NCBI RefSeq assembly: GCF_947500075.1
Contig: NZ_CANMQS010000002.1
Location: 310,001-374,000, forward strand
Length of the DNA stretch: 64,000 nt
Direction of reading: 5' to 3'
From: an uncultured Sulfitobacter sp.
Lineage (GTDB): Bacteria > Pseudomonadota > Alphaproteobacteria > Rhodobacterales > Rhodobacteraceae
Part shown: positions 8,355 to 16,732 of the stretch, piece after piece
Layout: every line of letters begins with the position of its first letter
How positions within the stretch are numbered: position 1 is the stretch's first letter
The notes under the pieces: generated by a model
Database searches by the model: none
What the model was told of the DNA's origin: nothing
Seen by the model: only the letters and a program-made list of their open reading frames with translations
Position numbers and translations under genes: made by a program

Positions 8355-9872
8355 ATGGAAAACGCATTCACCATCGCGGCCTATGTGGTCGCTGCCATTC
8401 TATTCATCCTGTCGCTGGGCGGCCTTTCGGGGCAGGAAAGCGCGAAACGCGCTGTCTGGTATGGCATTGTCGGCATGGCGATTGCCGTGCTGGCGACGCT
8501 TGTCGGTCCCGGCTCTGGCCTGTGGCTGGCGTCTCTGGTGCTGATCGCCGGCGGTGCTGCGGTCGGCTATCAGCTTGCCACCAAGGTCGAAATGACCCAG
8601 ATGCCGGAACTTGTCGCCATCATGCACTCCCTCGTGGGTCTGGCGGCGGTCTTTGTCGGTTTCAACGCCGATCTGATGATCAACTACATTGCAGGTGTCT
8701 ATGAGGCACAGGGCCTCGTGCTGGGCACTGTGGGCGAAGACGGGTTGAAGGCCATCGGCCTGCCCAAGGAAGTCCATGACGGGTTGTCCACCTTCGGTCA
8801 GCTGATCGCGAAGAAGTCCAGTGTTGAGATCGGCATTCTGCGTGTTGAACTGGTGCTGGGCATCTGGATCGGTGCGGTGACCTTCACCGGTTCCGTCATC
8901 GCCTATGCCAAACTGGCAGGCTCTTCCTCCAAACTGCCATTCACCGTCGATACAGGCGCCAAGAAACTGCCCGGCGGGCATTTCCTGAACGCAGGCGCCG
9001 CGGCGCTGTCGGTGCTCTTGCTGATCGTCTACCTCAGCGGTGGCGGGTCATGGGCGCTGGTGCTGCTGACGCTGGCGGGGCTGTTCATCGGCTACCACCT
9101 GATCATGGGCATCGGCGGCGCGGACATGCCTGTCGTGGTGTCGATGCTCAACAGCTATTCCGGCTGGGCGGCGGCAGCGATTGGTTTCTCCCTTGGCAAC
9201 GACCTGTTGATCGTGGTGGGCGCGCTTGTGGGCTCCTCGGGTGCGATCCTGTCCTACATCATGTGTAAGGCGATGAACCGCAGCTTTGTGTCCGTGATCC
9301 TCGGCGGCTTTGGTGGCCCTGCGGGCGAGCAGATGGCCGTGGAAGGCGAACAGATCGCGATTGAAGCGGACGGTGTGGCACAGGCGCTCAATGAAGCCGA
9401 CAGCGTCATCATCATCCCCGGCTACGGCATGGCGGTGGCACAGGCCCAGCAAGCGGTCAGCGAGCTGGTCAAGAAACTGCGCGCCAAAGGCAAGAACGTG
9501 CGGTTCGCGATTCACCCCGTTGCGGGGCGTTTGCCGGGGCACATGAACGTGCTCCTGGCCGAAGCCAAGGTGCCCTATGACATCGTGATGGAGATGGATG
9601 AGATCAACGACGATTTCCCGGATACGGACGTCGCCATCGTGATCGGCTCCAACGACATCGTGAACCCCGCCGCACAAGACGATCCCAACAGCCCCATTGC
9701 CGGCATGCCGGTGCTGGAATGCTGGAAGGCCAAGCAGGTGTTCGTCTCCAAACGCGGGCAGGGCACGGGTTATTCCGGGATCGAGAACCCGCTGTTCTTC
9801 AAGGACAACACGCGGATGTTCTATGGCGATGCGAAGGCCTCGCTGGATAAGCTGCTGCCGATGATCGACTGA
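8355..9872 (+). CDS. pntB: NAD(P) transhydrogenase subunit beta
   Basis: 505 residues. The first 270 or so contain about nine hydrophobic helices (domain II of the proton channel). The remainder is the NADP(H)-binding domain III with the motif [13 protein letters not shown] and the downstream K-R-G-x-G-T-G-Y-S-G segment. It partners with PntA to couple proton entry to hydride transfer from NADH to NADP+. The length fits the family (about 460-500). Three palindromes, the last terminator-like, follow the stop codon. Confidence 0.96.
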   Translation: MENAFTIAAYVVAAILFILSLGGLSGQESAKRAVWYGIVGMAIAVLATLVGPGSGLWLASLVLIAGGAAVGYQLATKVEMTQMPELVAIMHSLVGLAAVFVGFNADLMINYIAGVYEAQGLVLGTVGEDGLKAIGLPKEVHDGLSTFGQLIAKKSSVEIGILRVELVLGIWIGAVTFTGSVIAYAKLAGSSSKLPFTVDTGAKKLPGGHFLNAGAAALSVLLLIVYLSGGGSWALVLLTLAGLFIGYHLIMGIGGADMPVVVSMLNSYSGWAAAAIGFSLGNDLLIVVGALVGSSGAILSYIMCKAMNRSFVSVILGGFGGPAGEQMAVEGEQIAIEADGVAQALNEADSVIIIPGYGMAVAQAQQAVSELVKKLRAKGKNVRFAIHPVAGRLPGHMNVLLAEAKVPYDIVMEMDEINDDFPDTDVAIVIGSNDIVNPAAQDDPNSPIAGMPVLECWKAKQVFVSKRGQGTGYSGIENPLFFKDNTRMFYGDAKASLDKLLPMID

Positions 9873-9873
9873 T

Positions 9874-9965
9874 CGTTTTCTTTTAAAGAAAACGGTCGGA
9901 AATTTTGAAAATTTCCGATCCATGCTGACATCAAAGCGCCCCATTGGAAACGGTGGGGCGCTTTG
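9874..9965. terminator. Three consecutive palindromes after pntB; last is terminator-like
   Basis: Directly after the pntB stop are (i) CGTTTTCTTT/AAAGAAAACG at 9874-9894, (ii) CGGAAATTTT/AAAATTTCCG at 9897-9917, and (iii) a 12-bp perfect stem CAAAGCGCCCCA/TGGGGCGCTTTG at 9932-9965. The third is the best candidate for ending the pntAB transcript, although no long T run follows. The second belongs to a palindrome type seen again near 10000-10019 and at 44585-44604. Confidence 0.55.
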
Positions 9966-10035
9966 CGTTGGTGTCCGATGTCTTCAAAGAAATCGCTTCG
10001 AAATCTTCGAAAATTCCGATCTCCCACATTTGCGC

Positions 10036-10066
10036 TTGAGCTGGAGTGCACTCCAACTCGTACACT
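10036..10066 (+). promoter_or_regulatory. MerR-type promoter/operator with 19-bp spacer
   Basis: A -35 TTGAGC (10036-10041) and -10 TACACT (10061-10066) are separated by 19 bp. The over-long spacer contains the dyad GGAGTGCACTCC. This geometry is the hallmark of MerR-family activated promoters, where the regulator untwists the spacer. It drives the MerR gene starting at 10094 and presumably the CMD-like gene behind it. Confidence 0.8.
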
Positions 10067-10093
10067 GCCATCGACTCACCAAGGAGAGAGACA

Positions 10094-10462
10094 ATGATGA
10101 TTGGAGAGGTGGCAACACGCACCGGCCTCAGCACCGACACCCTGCGGTTCTACGAAAAGATCGGCCTGATCGCACCGCCCTTGCGCAATGATGCCGGACG
10201 CCGGATTTACGGGGCAGAGGTGCTGGGCTGGATCGGATTTCTCGAACAGCTCAACGCGACGGGCATGAAACAGGCCGACCGCGTGCGCTATGCCGAACTT
10301 CGCCAGCAAGGGGACTGCACCCTGACAGAACGGCGCGAGATGCTGGAAGCCCACCGCGCAGTCGTCGCCACCAGACTGGCCCTGATGGAAGACACGATGG
10401 CGCTGATGGACCGCAAGGTCGCCGCCTACCGCGCCATGGAAAAAAAGGCCAAGGGAAACTGA
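10094..10462 (+). CDS. MerR family transcriptional regulator
   Basis: 122 residues with the N-terminal winged-helix I-G-E-V-A-T-R-T-G-L-S-T-D-T-L-R-F-Y-E-K (residues about 3-22), the R-x-Y-x-x-x-x-x-x-W-I-x-F segment, and a C-terminal coiled coil for dimerisation. There is no cysteine cluster of the metal-sensing branch; it resembles the AdhR/NmlR-like branch that senses reactive carbonyls or other electrophiles. ATG 10094 is chosen because AAGGAGAG lies just upstream. The MerR-type operator immediately upstream suggests autoregulation, and the CMD-like gene 1 bp downstream is its likely target. Confidence 0.9.
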   Translation: MMIGEVATRTGLSTDTLRFYEKIGLIAPPLRNDAGRRIYGAEVLGWIGFLEQLNATGMKQADRVRYAELRQQGDCTLTERREMLEAHRAVVATRLALMEDTMALMDRKVAAYRAMEKKAKGN

Positions 10463-10463
10463 T

Positions 10464-10865
10464 ATGATAGACACTGCACTGGAAAAAGGCCGCGCCCATG
10501 TTGCCGCGATGAACCCTGAGTTGGAGAGCATCCTGTCAGGTCGTTATGACGCGCTGGTGCCCGGCATGGCCGAAAGCGTGGTGGAATGGGCCTATGGGCG
10601 CCATTATGCGCGTGGGGGCGTGGATGGCAAAACCCGGCAACTGTGCACCATCGCGGCGCTTACGGCCATGGGCGGCTGGACCGCGCCTCAGCTGAAGGTA
10701 AACATCGAACACACCCTCGCCGCAGGAGCCACCCCGCAGGAAATTGCAGAAGTGATCTGGCAAATGGCTGTCTACGGCGGGCTGCCCTCTGCCATCAATG
10801 GATTGAACGCGGCGATAGAGGTTTTCGACACCCTTCCGACATTGGCCACCCCGGCAATGCCCTGA
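10464..10865 (+). CDS. Carboxymuconolactone decarboxylase/AhpD-like protein
   Basis: 133 residues matching the CMD family: D-G-K-T-R-Q-L-C-T-I-A-A-L-T-A-M-G (about 53-69), then H-x-x-x-x-L-A-A-G-A-T-P-Q-E-I-A-E-V-I-W-Q-M-A-V-Y-G-G. The peroxidase C-x-x-C pair of AhpD is absent (only one cysteine in this region), so it is closer to the decarboxylase or uncharacterised branch. It starts 1 bp after the merR stop, so it is co-transcribed and probably induced with it. The inverted repeat at 10871 begins six bases after its stop and may end the transcript. Confidence 0.85.
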   Translation: MIDTALEKGRAHVAAMNPELESILSGRYDALVPGMAESVVEWAYGRHYARGGVDGKTRQLCTIAALTAMGGWTAPQLKVNIEHTLAAGATPQEIAEVIWQMAVYGGLPSAINGLNAAIEVFDTLPTLATPAMP

Positions 10866-10870
10866 TGTGC

Positions 10871-10996
10871 CTAGAGCAGCCAACCCAAAACCTGAAGCAC
10901 TCAGTTGCGCAGAAAGGCCCCGGCTGCGCCGCGACGCTTGGTCTTGGGAAAATTCTGTTTGGCTGAGTGCTTCAGGTTTTGGGTTGGCTGCTCTAG
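10871..10996. repeat. 34-bp perfect inverted repeat (MITE-like element or very strong hairpin)
   Basis: Arms 10871-10904 and 10963-10996 are perfect reverse complements over 34 bp, enclosing 58 bp. Both outer ends are CTAGAGCA/TGCTCTAG. There is no coding capacity. The structure fits a miniature inverted-repeat element or an unusually long bidirectional terminator behind the merR-CMD pair. Confidence 0.85.
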
Positions 10997-11186
10997 AATT
11001 GTTGCTACAGGTACGGGTCGTCTCTGGGCCTCTGTTCAGCCCAATATACCAGTGATTGTGAGGGGTTGGCCCCTTTCAGTATACAAAAGTACACGGCCAA
11101 CATGCTGAAAAACATCACTTTTATCTGTTAAACCAGGGAGAAACCCCTATGTATGGGGGGAGCAGAGAACAAACCGGACCCTTCCC

Positions 11187-12470
11187 ATGGCCCCGATCAA
11201 AGACTACCCCCAACGCTACGCCCTGACCGGAGAGCTGCACGCGCGGCCTTTTCCATCGTTCAAGGCACCCTCCAAAGTCGTGTTTCTTGCGATCAAGCAA
11301 CCTGAAGGGGCCGCCGCCCGCGACCGGAGTAAGGACCGCGAACACTTGCTGGCGCTGCTCGATCACTACGGCGCGCCGCGCCCGGATGCGGAGGCCACGC
11401 ATTACTACGGAGAGATGGGCAAATACTGGCTGAAGTGGGAACAGCATACCGAACTGGTCACCTACACCGTCTTCAGTCAGGCGCTGAGCGAGCGGCCCTT
11501 TGACCCCGACGCATTCGACGTCTTCCCGGACTATTGGCTGGATGCGGCCCCCGGCGGGCGGATCTCCTCTGCGTTGTTGCGGTTGATGCCCCGGCCTGAG
11601 ACGGATGCGGAGATCGCCACGCATTTGCGCGACTGGTTTGTGCCCGAAAGCATCGCGGTGGGATCGGTGCTGGATGATGCGGCGGTGATCGCCACCGATT
11701 TCCGCATTGATCCCGCAGGCCACCTGCGCGTTGCGATCTTTGCCGACAAGGAAACCGGCGCGCGGCGCACGGGCCGCATCGTGCAGCGGCTGTGTGAGAT
11801 AGAGATGTATAAATCCGCCTCCATGCTGGGCTTCGACATGGTGCGCCAGATTGGCCCCAAACTGAACGCGTTGGACGGCAAGCTGACCGATCTGATGGCG
11901 CAGATGCGCGGACCCTCTGCCTTGGCCGAAGACACGCTGCACGGTTTGCTCGACATCTCGGTAGAGCTGGAAACGCTGTCCGTGAAGACGGCCTTTCGGT
12001 TTGGGGCCACAGGGGCCTATCAGGCGATCGTGGGCGAACGCATCAGCGCCCTGCGCGAAGAGCGATTCATGGGCCGCCAGGGCTTTCACGAGTTCATGAT
12101 GCGCCGCTATGAACCCGCGATGCGCACCGTCAAATCCACCGAGAACCGCCTGCAGAACATGTCCGCCCGCGCCATCCGCGCGTCAGAACTGCTCCGGACG
12201 CGGGTCGATGTGGAACGCTCTGCCCAGAACCAGAAGATCCTCGCCAGCATGGACAAGCGCGCAGACCTGCAACTGCGCCTCCAGCGCACGGTGGAGGGGC
12301 TGTCGGTGGTGGCGATCAGTTATTACGCGGTGTCGCTTGCGGGGTATCTGCTCTATCCGGTGGCAGAGATGGTGGGCGTCAGCAAGGGCGTCTTGCTGGC
12401 GGTGGTAACGCTGCCTGTGGTCGCAGCCGTCTGGATGATGGTGCGGCGGTTGCGCAAGCATCTGGATTGA
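11187..12470 (+). CDS. DUF3422 family membrane protein
   Basis: 427 residues. The N-terminus reads Y-A-L-T-G-E-L-H-A-R-P-F-P-S-F, typical of DUF3422, and the family hallmarks R-L-C-E-I-E-M-Y-K and a long helical region follow. Two hydrophobic segments close the protein (about 368-390 and 394-415), so it is likely anchored in the inner membrane with a large cytoplasmic part. The family has no established function; domain order and length are normal. The gene stands alone, with about 190 bp of upstream sequence after the inverted repeat, and is convergent with the peptide permease genes. Confidence 0.9.
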   Translation: MAPIKDYPQRYALTGELHARPFPSFKAPSKVVFLAIKQPEGAAARDRSKDREHLLALLDHYGAPRPDAEATHYYGEMGKYWLKWEQHTELVTYTVFSQALSERPFDPDAFDVFPDYWLDAAPGGRISSALLRLMPRPETDAEIATHLRDWFVPESIAVGSVLDDAAVIATDFRIDPAGHLRVAIFADKETGARRTGRIVQRLCEIEMYKSASMLGFDMVRQIGPKLNALDGKLTDLMAQMRGPSALAEDTLHGLLDISVELETLSVKTAFRFGATGAYQAIVGERISALREERFMGRQGFHEFMMRRYEPAMRTVKSTENRLQNMSARAIRASELLRTRVDVERSAQNQKILASMDKRADLQLRLQRTVEGLSVVAISYYAVSLAGYLLYPVAEMVGVSKGVLLAVVTLPVVAAVWMMVRRLRKHLD

Positions 12471-12595
12471 CCCGCGCGCGCACCGTCAAATGCTGCATCT
12501 GAAGCACATGTCGGATATGAGTTTATTGGCCAAATGAAGGGGCAGGTCCCGTCTTCATCTGGCCCTTGAACCCCGTACAGACGGCGCAGCCGGGG

Positions 12596-13573
12596 TCAGC
12601 GTCCCCTGATGCGTGGATCCAGCGCATCGCGCAGACCGTCACCCAGGTAGTTGACGCTCAGCACAGTCAGCGAGATCGCAATGCCCGGCAACAGCACCCG
12701 CTCAGGGAAGTCCTGCATCCGTTGCACCGCATCGGCCAGCAGCTTGCCCCAGGTGGGATAATCCGATGGGAAGCCAACCCCGAGGAAGCTGAGCGCCGAT
12801 TCAGTGATGATCGCGGTCGCCAGACCCAGCGTCGCGGAGACCATGATCGGAGAGATCACATTGGGCAGCAGGTGCCGCCGGATGATCTTGCCCGGTGTGG
12901 TCCCGATGGAACGGGCGGCCAGAATGAACTCCCGTTCCTTCAAGGCCAGAATATCGCCGCGCACGATACGGGCGGTCTGCATCCATGAGGTCAGGCCGAT
13001 CACGGCCACGATCAGGATGAACATCCCCCCCTCCGGTCCGAAGCGCGAATTCAAAGGCTGGCGGAACAGCGTCACCGCCAGCAGCACCAGCGGCAGGATC
13101 GGCAGCGACAGCACCAGATCGGTGAAACGCATCAGCCAGAAATCAAGCCGCTTGAAGTAGCCGGCAATCACGCCGATGGCGGTCCCGATCACCAGCGCCA
13201 GACCCATGGCAAGCCAGCCCACAGCCATGGATACACGCCCGCCTGCAATCATCTGGGCCAGAATATCGCGACCCAGCTGGTCTGTGCCAAAGGGATGCGC
13301 CCAGCCAGCCGTGACGCTGCTGTCCCACAGCAGCGTGTAGATGGGGCGCCAATTCTTGTTGCGGATGTCCAGCCCCTTGGGGTCCACATCCCACAGCCAC
13401 GGGCCAAAGATAACGCCCAGCGTGATAAAGATCAGAAAGCCGCCGCCGAACACGGCCCCTTTGTGTTTGCGAAACTGGTCCCACACATCGCGCCACTGGC
13501 TGCGCGGGGGCTTTTGCGGCTCCTTGTCGGTGAGCGCGCTGAAGGTTTCGATCTCGGTTGCCTGATCAGTCAT
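12596..13573 (-). CDS. Peptide ABC transporter permease, DppC/OppC type
   Basis: 325-residue inner-membrane permease with a soluble N-terminus, one early hydrophobic helix (about 45-65), and five helices in the transport domain. It has the F-G-T-D-Q-L-G-R-D segment typical of OppC/DppC and the EAA-loop-like A-A-R-S-I-G-x-x-x-x-x-I-I-R-R-H-L-L-P-N. It imports peptides or peptide-like solutes together with the neighbouring permease, binding protein and the divergent double ATPase. Start ATG 13571-13573 overlaps the stop of the upstream permease by 8 bp, indicating translational coupling. Confidence 0.93.
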   Translation of the reverse strand: MTDQATEIETFSALTDKEPQKPPRSQWRDVWDQFRKHKGAVFGGGFLIFITLGVIFGPWLWDVDPKGLDIRNKNWRPIYTLLWDSSVTAGWAHPFGTDQLGRDILAQMIAGGRVSMAVGWLAMGLALVIGTAIGVIAGYFKRLDFWLMRFTDLVLSLPILPLVLLAVTLFRQPLNSRFGPEGGMFILIVAVIGLTSWMQTARIVRGDILALKEREFILAARSIGTTPGKIIRRHLLPNVISPIMVSATLGLATAIITESALSFLGVGFPSDYPTWGKLLADAVQRMQDFPERVLLPGIAISLTVLSVNYLGDGLRDALDPRIRGR

Positions 13574-14603
13574 AGCGGATCCTCGGGTCAAGCAGGCCGT
13601 AAAGCACGTCTGCGATGAGGTTGAAGAGCACGATCAGGATCGCGAAGATGAACGTCAGTGTCATCACCATCGGCAGGTCGTTGGCAAAGAGCGCTGTCAG
13701 CAGCAACTGGCCAATGCCGTTCACCTTGAACACGTTTTCGGTGATGATCGCACCGCCGAAGACCGCAGGCATCCCCAGCGCAATGACCGTGACCACCGGG
13801 ATCATCGAGTTGCGCAGCACATGGCCCATCACCACAACGCTTTCGCTGAGCCCCTTGGCGCGGGCTGTGCGCACATAGTCCTGGTTGAGGTTGTCCAGCA
13901 TCGCGCCACGCATGTAGCGGCTGATCTGGGCGGTGGTTTGCAACGCCAGCACCATCACCGGCATGATCATTTGCTGAAGCTGGATTTTGAAGCTGGCCCA
14001 GTCATTGACCACATGTGTGGTGTCATAGATGGAGGGCAGCCAGCCCAGATAGACCGAGAAGATCACGATCAGCAGCGGACCGGTGAAGAACGGCGGGATC
14101 GAAAAGCCGATCATCGTGACAAAGGTACCGGCCTGATCAAAGATCGAATAATGGCGGTAGGCGGAATAGATCCCGATGGGAATGGCGATCACGATACCGA
14201 CCACATAGCTCAGCCCGACAACCCACATGGTCTGTGGCATCCGCTGGGCGACGATGTCCATCACCGGCGACCGGGTCTGCCAGGAGATCACGCGCAATTC
14301 ACCCTGATAAAGGGCCGTGTCGGGCAACCATCCCAACAGGAAGGACCGATTGGTCAGGTAGTCAATAAACACCTGCGGTTCGATCCAGAAGAACTGCACC
14401 AGCCATTTCCAGTACTGCACATAGACCGGCTGGCCGAGGCCAAGCGCCTCGCGCATCTTCTGTTTCACTTCGGGGGGAACGGTCAGGGGGACCTGTGCCA
14501 TCGGGTCGCCGGGGGCGAGTTGCAACAGCATGAAAATGATAAGACTGATGAACAAAAGCGTCGGGATCGACAGCAACAATCGCCTTATTGTGAAGGTCAG
14601 CAT
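13566..14603 (-). CDS. Peptide ABC transporter permease, DppB/OppB type
   Basis: 345-residue inner-membrane permease with an N-terminal helix (I-R-R-L-L-L-S-I-P-T-L), the L-x-L-G-Q-P-V-Y-V-Q-Y segment, a periplasmic insertion, and the EAA-loop-like Y-V-R-T-A-R-A-K-G-L-S-E. It pairs with the DppC-type protein to form the channel. It is followed without gap by that gene and preceded by a 114-bp region with two strong hairpins after the binding-protein stop, which probably lets the binding protein be made in excess. Confidence 0.93.
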   Translation of the reverse strand: MLTFTIRRLLLSIPTLLFISLIIFMLLQLAPGDPMAQVPLTVPPEVKQKMREALGLGQPVYVQYWKWLVQFFWIEPQVFIDYLTNRSFLLGWLPDTALYQGELRVISWQTRSPVMDIVAQRMPQTMWVVGLSYVVGIVIAIPIGIYSAYRHYSIFDQAGTFVTMIGFSIPPFFTGPLLIVIFSVYLGWLPSIYDTTHVVNDWASFKIQLQQMIMPVMVLALQTTAQISRYMRGAMLDNLNQDYVRTARAKGLSESVVVMGHVLRNSMIPVVTVIALGMPAVFGGAIITENVFKVNGIGQLLLTALFANDLPMVMTLTFIFAILIVLFNLIADVLYGLLDPRIRYD

Positions 14604-14641
14604 CGGGGGCCATCACCTTTGGTCAGAAGTCTGGAAGGGTG

Positions 14642-14708
14642 AGGTGCGCGCAGGCCGCGCGCACCTGATGTGTCATGCTCTGCGGGGTGCGCAATAGCTG
14701 CGCACCCC
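14642..14708. repeat. Tandem GC-rich hairpins between binding protein and permease genes
   Basis: Two perfect 10-bp stems: AGGTGCGCGC/GCGCGCACCT (14642-14666, loop AGGCC) and GGGGTGCGCA/TGCGCACCCC (14684-14708, loop ATAGC). The second contains the same 8-bp stem GGTGCGCA/TGCGCACC as the REP hairpins at 23898-23984 but lacks GTAG. They lie between the binding-protein stop and the permease start, where such structures stabilise upstream mRNA or cut downstream transcription. Confidence 0.75.
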
Positions 14709-14717
14709 TGAGGACGA

Positions 14718-16424
14718 TCACTCGGCGCGGTGCCAGTCTGCGATGTTCCACAGCTCGGAATCCCAGACGTTCAGCTTCACACCACCCAGAGAGTTGGCGT
14801 GGGCCGAAACACGGGCACGGTTCACCAGCGGCACGATGGTCATCGATTCAGAGGTGAGCATTGCGTTCATCTTCTTGGCAAGCTCCGCCCGCTTGTCGAT
14901 GTCGCCGGTCTGTGCCAGCTCGTCAATCAGCGCGTCATAGGCAGGATCGCAGAAGCGGTTGATGTTCTCACCCTGCCACTGGCTGTCGGGCTTGGGCTCA
15001 CCACCGCACCGGTAGGCGGCCAGATACTGCTGCGGATCTGTGCCGGAGAAGGTGTTGGCGTACATTTCCACATCCGCATAGAACTTCTGGAAAGTGTCAG
15101 GCGAACCTGGGTCACCACCGAAGAACACGGAGGCATCGAGGTTACGCAGTTCGGTTTCGACACCGATCTGGCCCCACCAGTCCTTGATCAACGCCTGGAA
15201 GTCCTGACGCACAGCGTTTGTGGAGGTCTGGTACAGGATCGCCAGTTTCACGCCATCCTTGTCACGCACACCGTCGCCATCGCTGTCAGTCCAGCCCGCT
15301 TCGTCCAGCAGCGCTTTGGCACCGTCGATGTCCTGGGTCAGGCACTCTTCGTTGCCGGAGGCATAGATCGCAGGTGCAGGCACCAGATCACAGGTGGGCG
15401 AGCCCGCCTTGCCGTAGCCCACTTCGGTCAGCAGCGCGCGGTCGATGGCCATGGACAGGGCACGGCGCACACGTTCGTCGCTCAGGAACGGATGCGGCTC
15501 TGCCACTGTTGCGCGTGTCTCTGGCGGGAGATCGGGGGAGGGGTTCGTCAGGTTCATTTCCAGACGTTCCACCAGCGGACCAAAGCCTGCGATGGCCATG
15601 CCCTTGCCGCCTTCTTCCATCTTGGCAATCACGTCGGGTGCCAGCTGGAGGTTCCAGGCGTAGTCGAATTCACCGGTCTCAAGAACCGCACGGCCGGCTG
15701 CAACCGCGTCACCGCCCCCTTTGAAGGTCACGGAAGCAAAGGCAGGTTTGCCTTCTTCGCGGTAGTTTTCATTTGCGGCATAGCTGATCACGTCGTTTGG
15801 ACGGAATTCCGTCACCGTGAAGGGGCCTGTGCCGATGGGGTTGAAGTTGGCCTCGGTGCACTCTGGCGCCTTGGCACCCAGACAATCAGCGAACTGTGCG
15901 GCCTGAATGATCGGGGACTGGCCGCCGACAAGCGGGCCGTATGGGTTGGGCTTGGGCGCATCGAAAGTGACCTTGATGGTCAGATCGTCCACGGCCTCAA
16001 CGCTGGATACACCGTCAAAGAAGGATGCAGATGCACAGCCGCCTTCGGGGTGCATGCAGTACTCGGCAGTGAATGCGACATCAGCGGAAGTCACGGGAGA
16101 CCCGTCAGACCACACCAGCCCTTGCTTGAGCTTCCATGTGATCGAGGTCAGATCGGCAGATACGCCGCCATTGGCGACCGTTGGCACGTCCTCGGCCAGC
16201 CACGCAACCAGCGCGCCGGTCTCGTTGTAGCGCGCAAGCGGCTCCAGCACGAGCGAGGCAGATTCGATATCTTTGGTACCACCGGACAGATAGGGGTTCA
16301 GGATGGAAGGGGCTTGCCAGTAGATGATCTTGACTTCACCATCTCGGCCGCGTTCCTCGGCCATGGCCATGGGGGCAAATGCCGTCGCGGCAACAGCACC
16401 CATCAAAAGGGTTCTCAGCTTCAT
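14718..16424 (-). CDS. Peptide ABC transporter periplasmic substrate-binding protein
   Basis: 568 residues of the SBP family 5 (DppA/OppA). The N-terminal signal peptide ends M-A-M-A near residue 22. Family features are the W-L-A-E-D-V-P segment, L-K-Q-G-L-V-W-S-D-G-S-P-V-T-S-A-D-V, and D-E-R-V-R-R-A-L-S-M-A-I-D-R. A D-S-D-G-D-G-V-R-D-K-D-G loop, common in this subfamily, could bind calcium. It delivers peptides or peptide-like compounds to the two permeases. ATG at 16422-16424 was chosen for the signal peptide and the AAGGAG upstream. The gene heads the leftward operon, divergent from the ATPase gene. Confidence 0.94.
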   Translation of the reverse strand: MKLRTLLMGAVAATAFAPMAMAEERGRDGEVKIIYWQAPSILNPYLSGGTKDIESASLVLEPLARYNETGALVAWLAEDVPTVANGGVSADLTSITWKLKQGLVWSDGSPVTSADVAFTAEYCMHPEGGCASASFFDGVSSVEAVDDLTIKVTFDAPKPNPYGPLVGGQSPIIQAAQFADCLGAKAPECTEANFNPIGTGPFTVTEFRPNDVISYAANENYREEGKPAFASVTFKGGGDAVAAGRAVLETGEFDYAWNLQLAPDVIAKMEEGGKGMAIAGFGPLVERLEMNLTNPSPDLPPETRATVAEPHPFLSDERVRRALSMAIDRALLTEVGYGKAGSPTCDLVPAPAIYASGNEECLTQDIDGAKALLDEAGWTDSDGDGVRDKDGVKLAILYQTSTNAVRQDFQALIKDWWGQIGVETELRNLDASVFFGGDPGSPDTFQKFYADVEMYANTFSGTDPQQYLAAYRCGGEPKPDSQWQGENINRFCDPAYDALIDELAQTGDIDKRAELAKKMNAMLTSESMTIVPLVNRARVSAHANSLGGVKLNVWDSELWNIADWHRAE

Positions 16425-16732
16425 AATACTCTCCTTGTTGGACACCAGAAGTGTCGCTTGTTCTTTGGCAGGCGGTTTGTCCCGCCATTTGTGGTTCCGC
16501 AACAGGATCAAGAACGCAGGCTACTGCCTTGTTTTGTAACCAAGGCCTGTTGCTGCGCTCACAGATAACTGCGAAACCGCATGCCCTTATCGAAACAGGT
16601 TTAGCCACAAATGCAAGCATTGAGTTCAGGTGAGCGCCATGAAATCGCACCTTGATGATCCACATTGTTTGACACCCCCGGCGGAATGCCCGTAGCGTCT
16701 GTTAACGATATATCCACAGGACCGGGGATCTC
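16425..16732. other. Divergent intergenic region of the peptide transport locus
   Basis: 308 bp between the binding-protein start (leftward) and the double-ATPase start (rightward). It must hold both promoters. I see no gene, and no confident -35/-10 pair or operator stands out by eye. Confidence 0.5.

Noticed and set aside
14730..16568. 612-codon open frame antisense to the peptide-binding protein
   Set aside because: Shadow of the binding protein gene on the minus strand, which has a signal peptide and family motifs.
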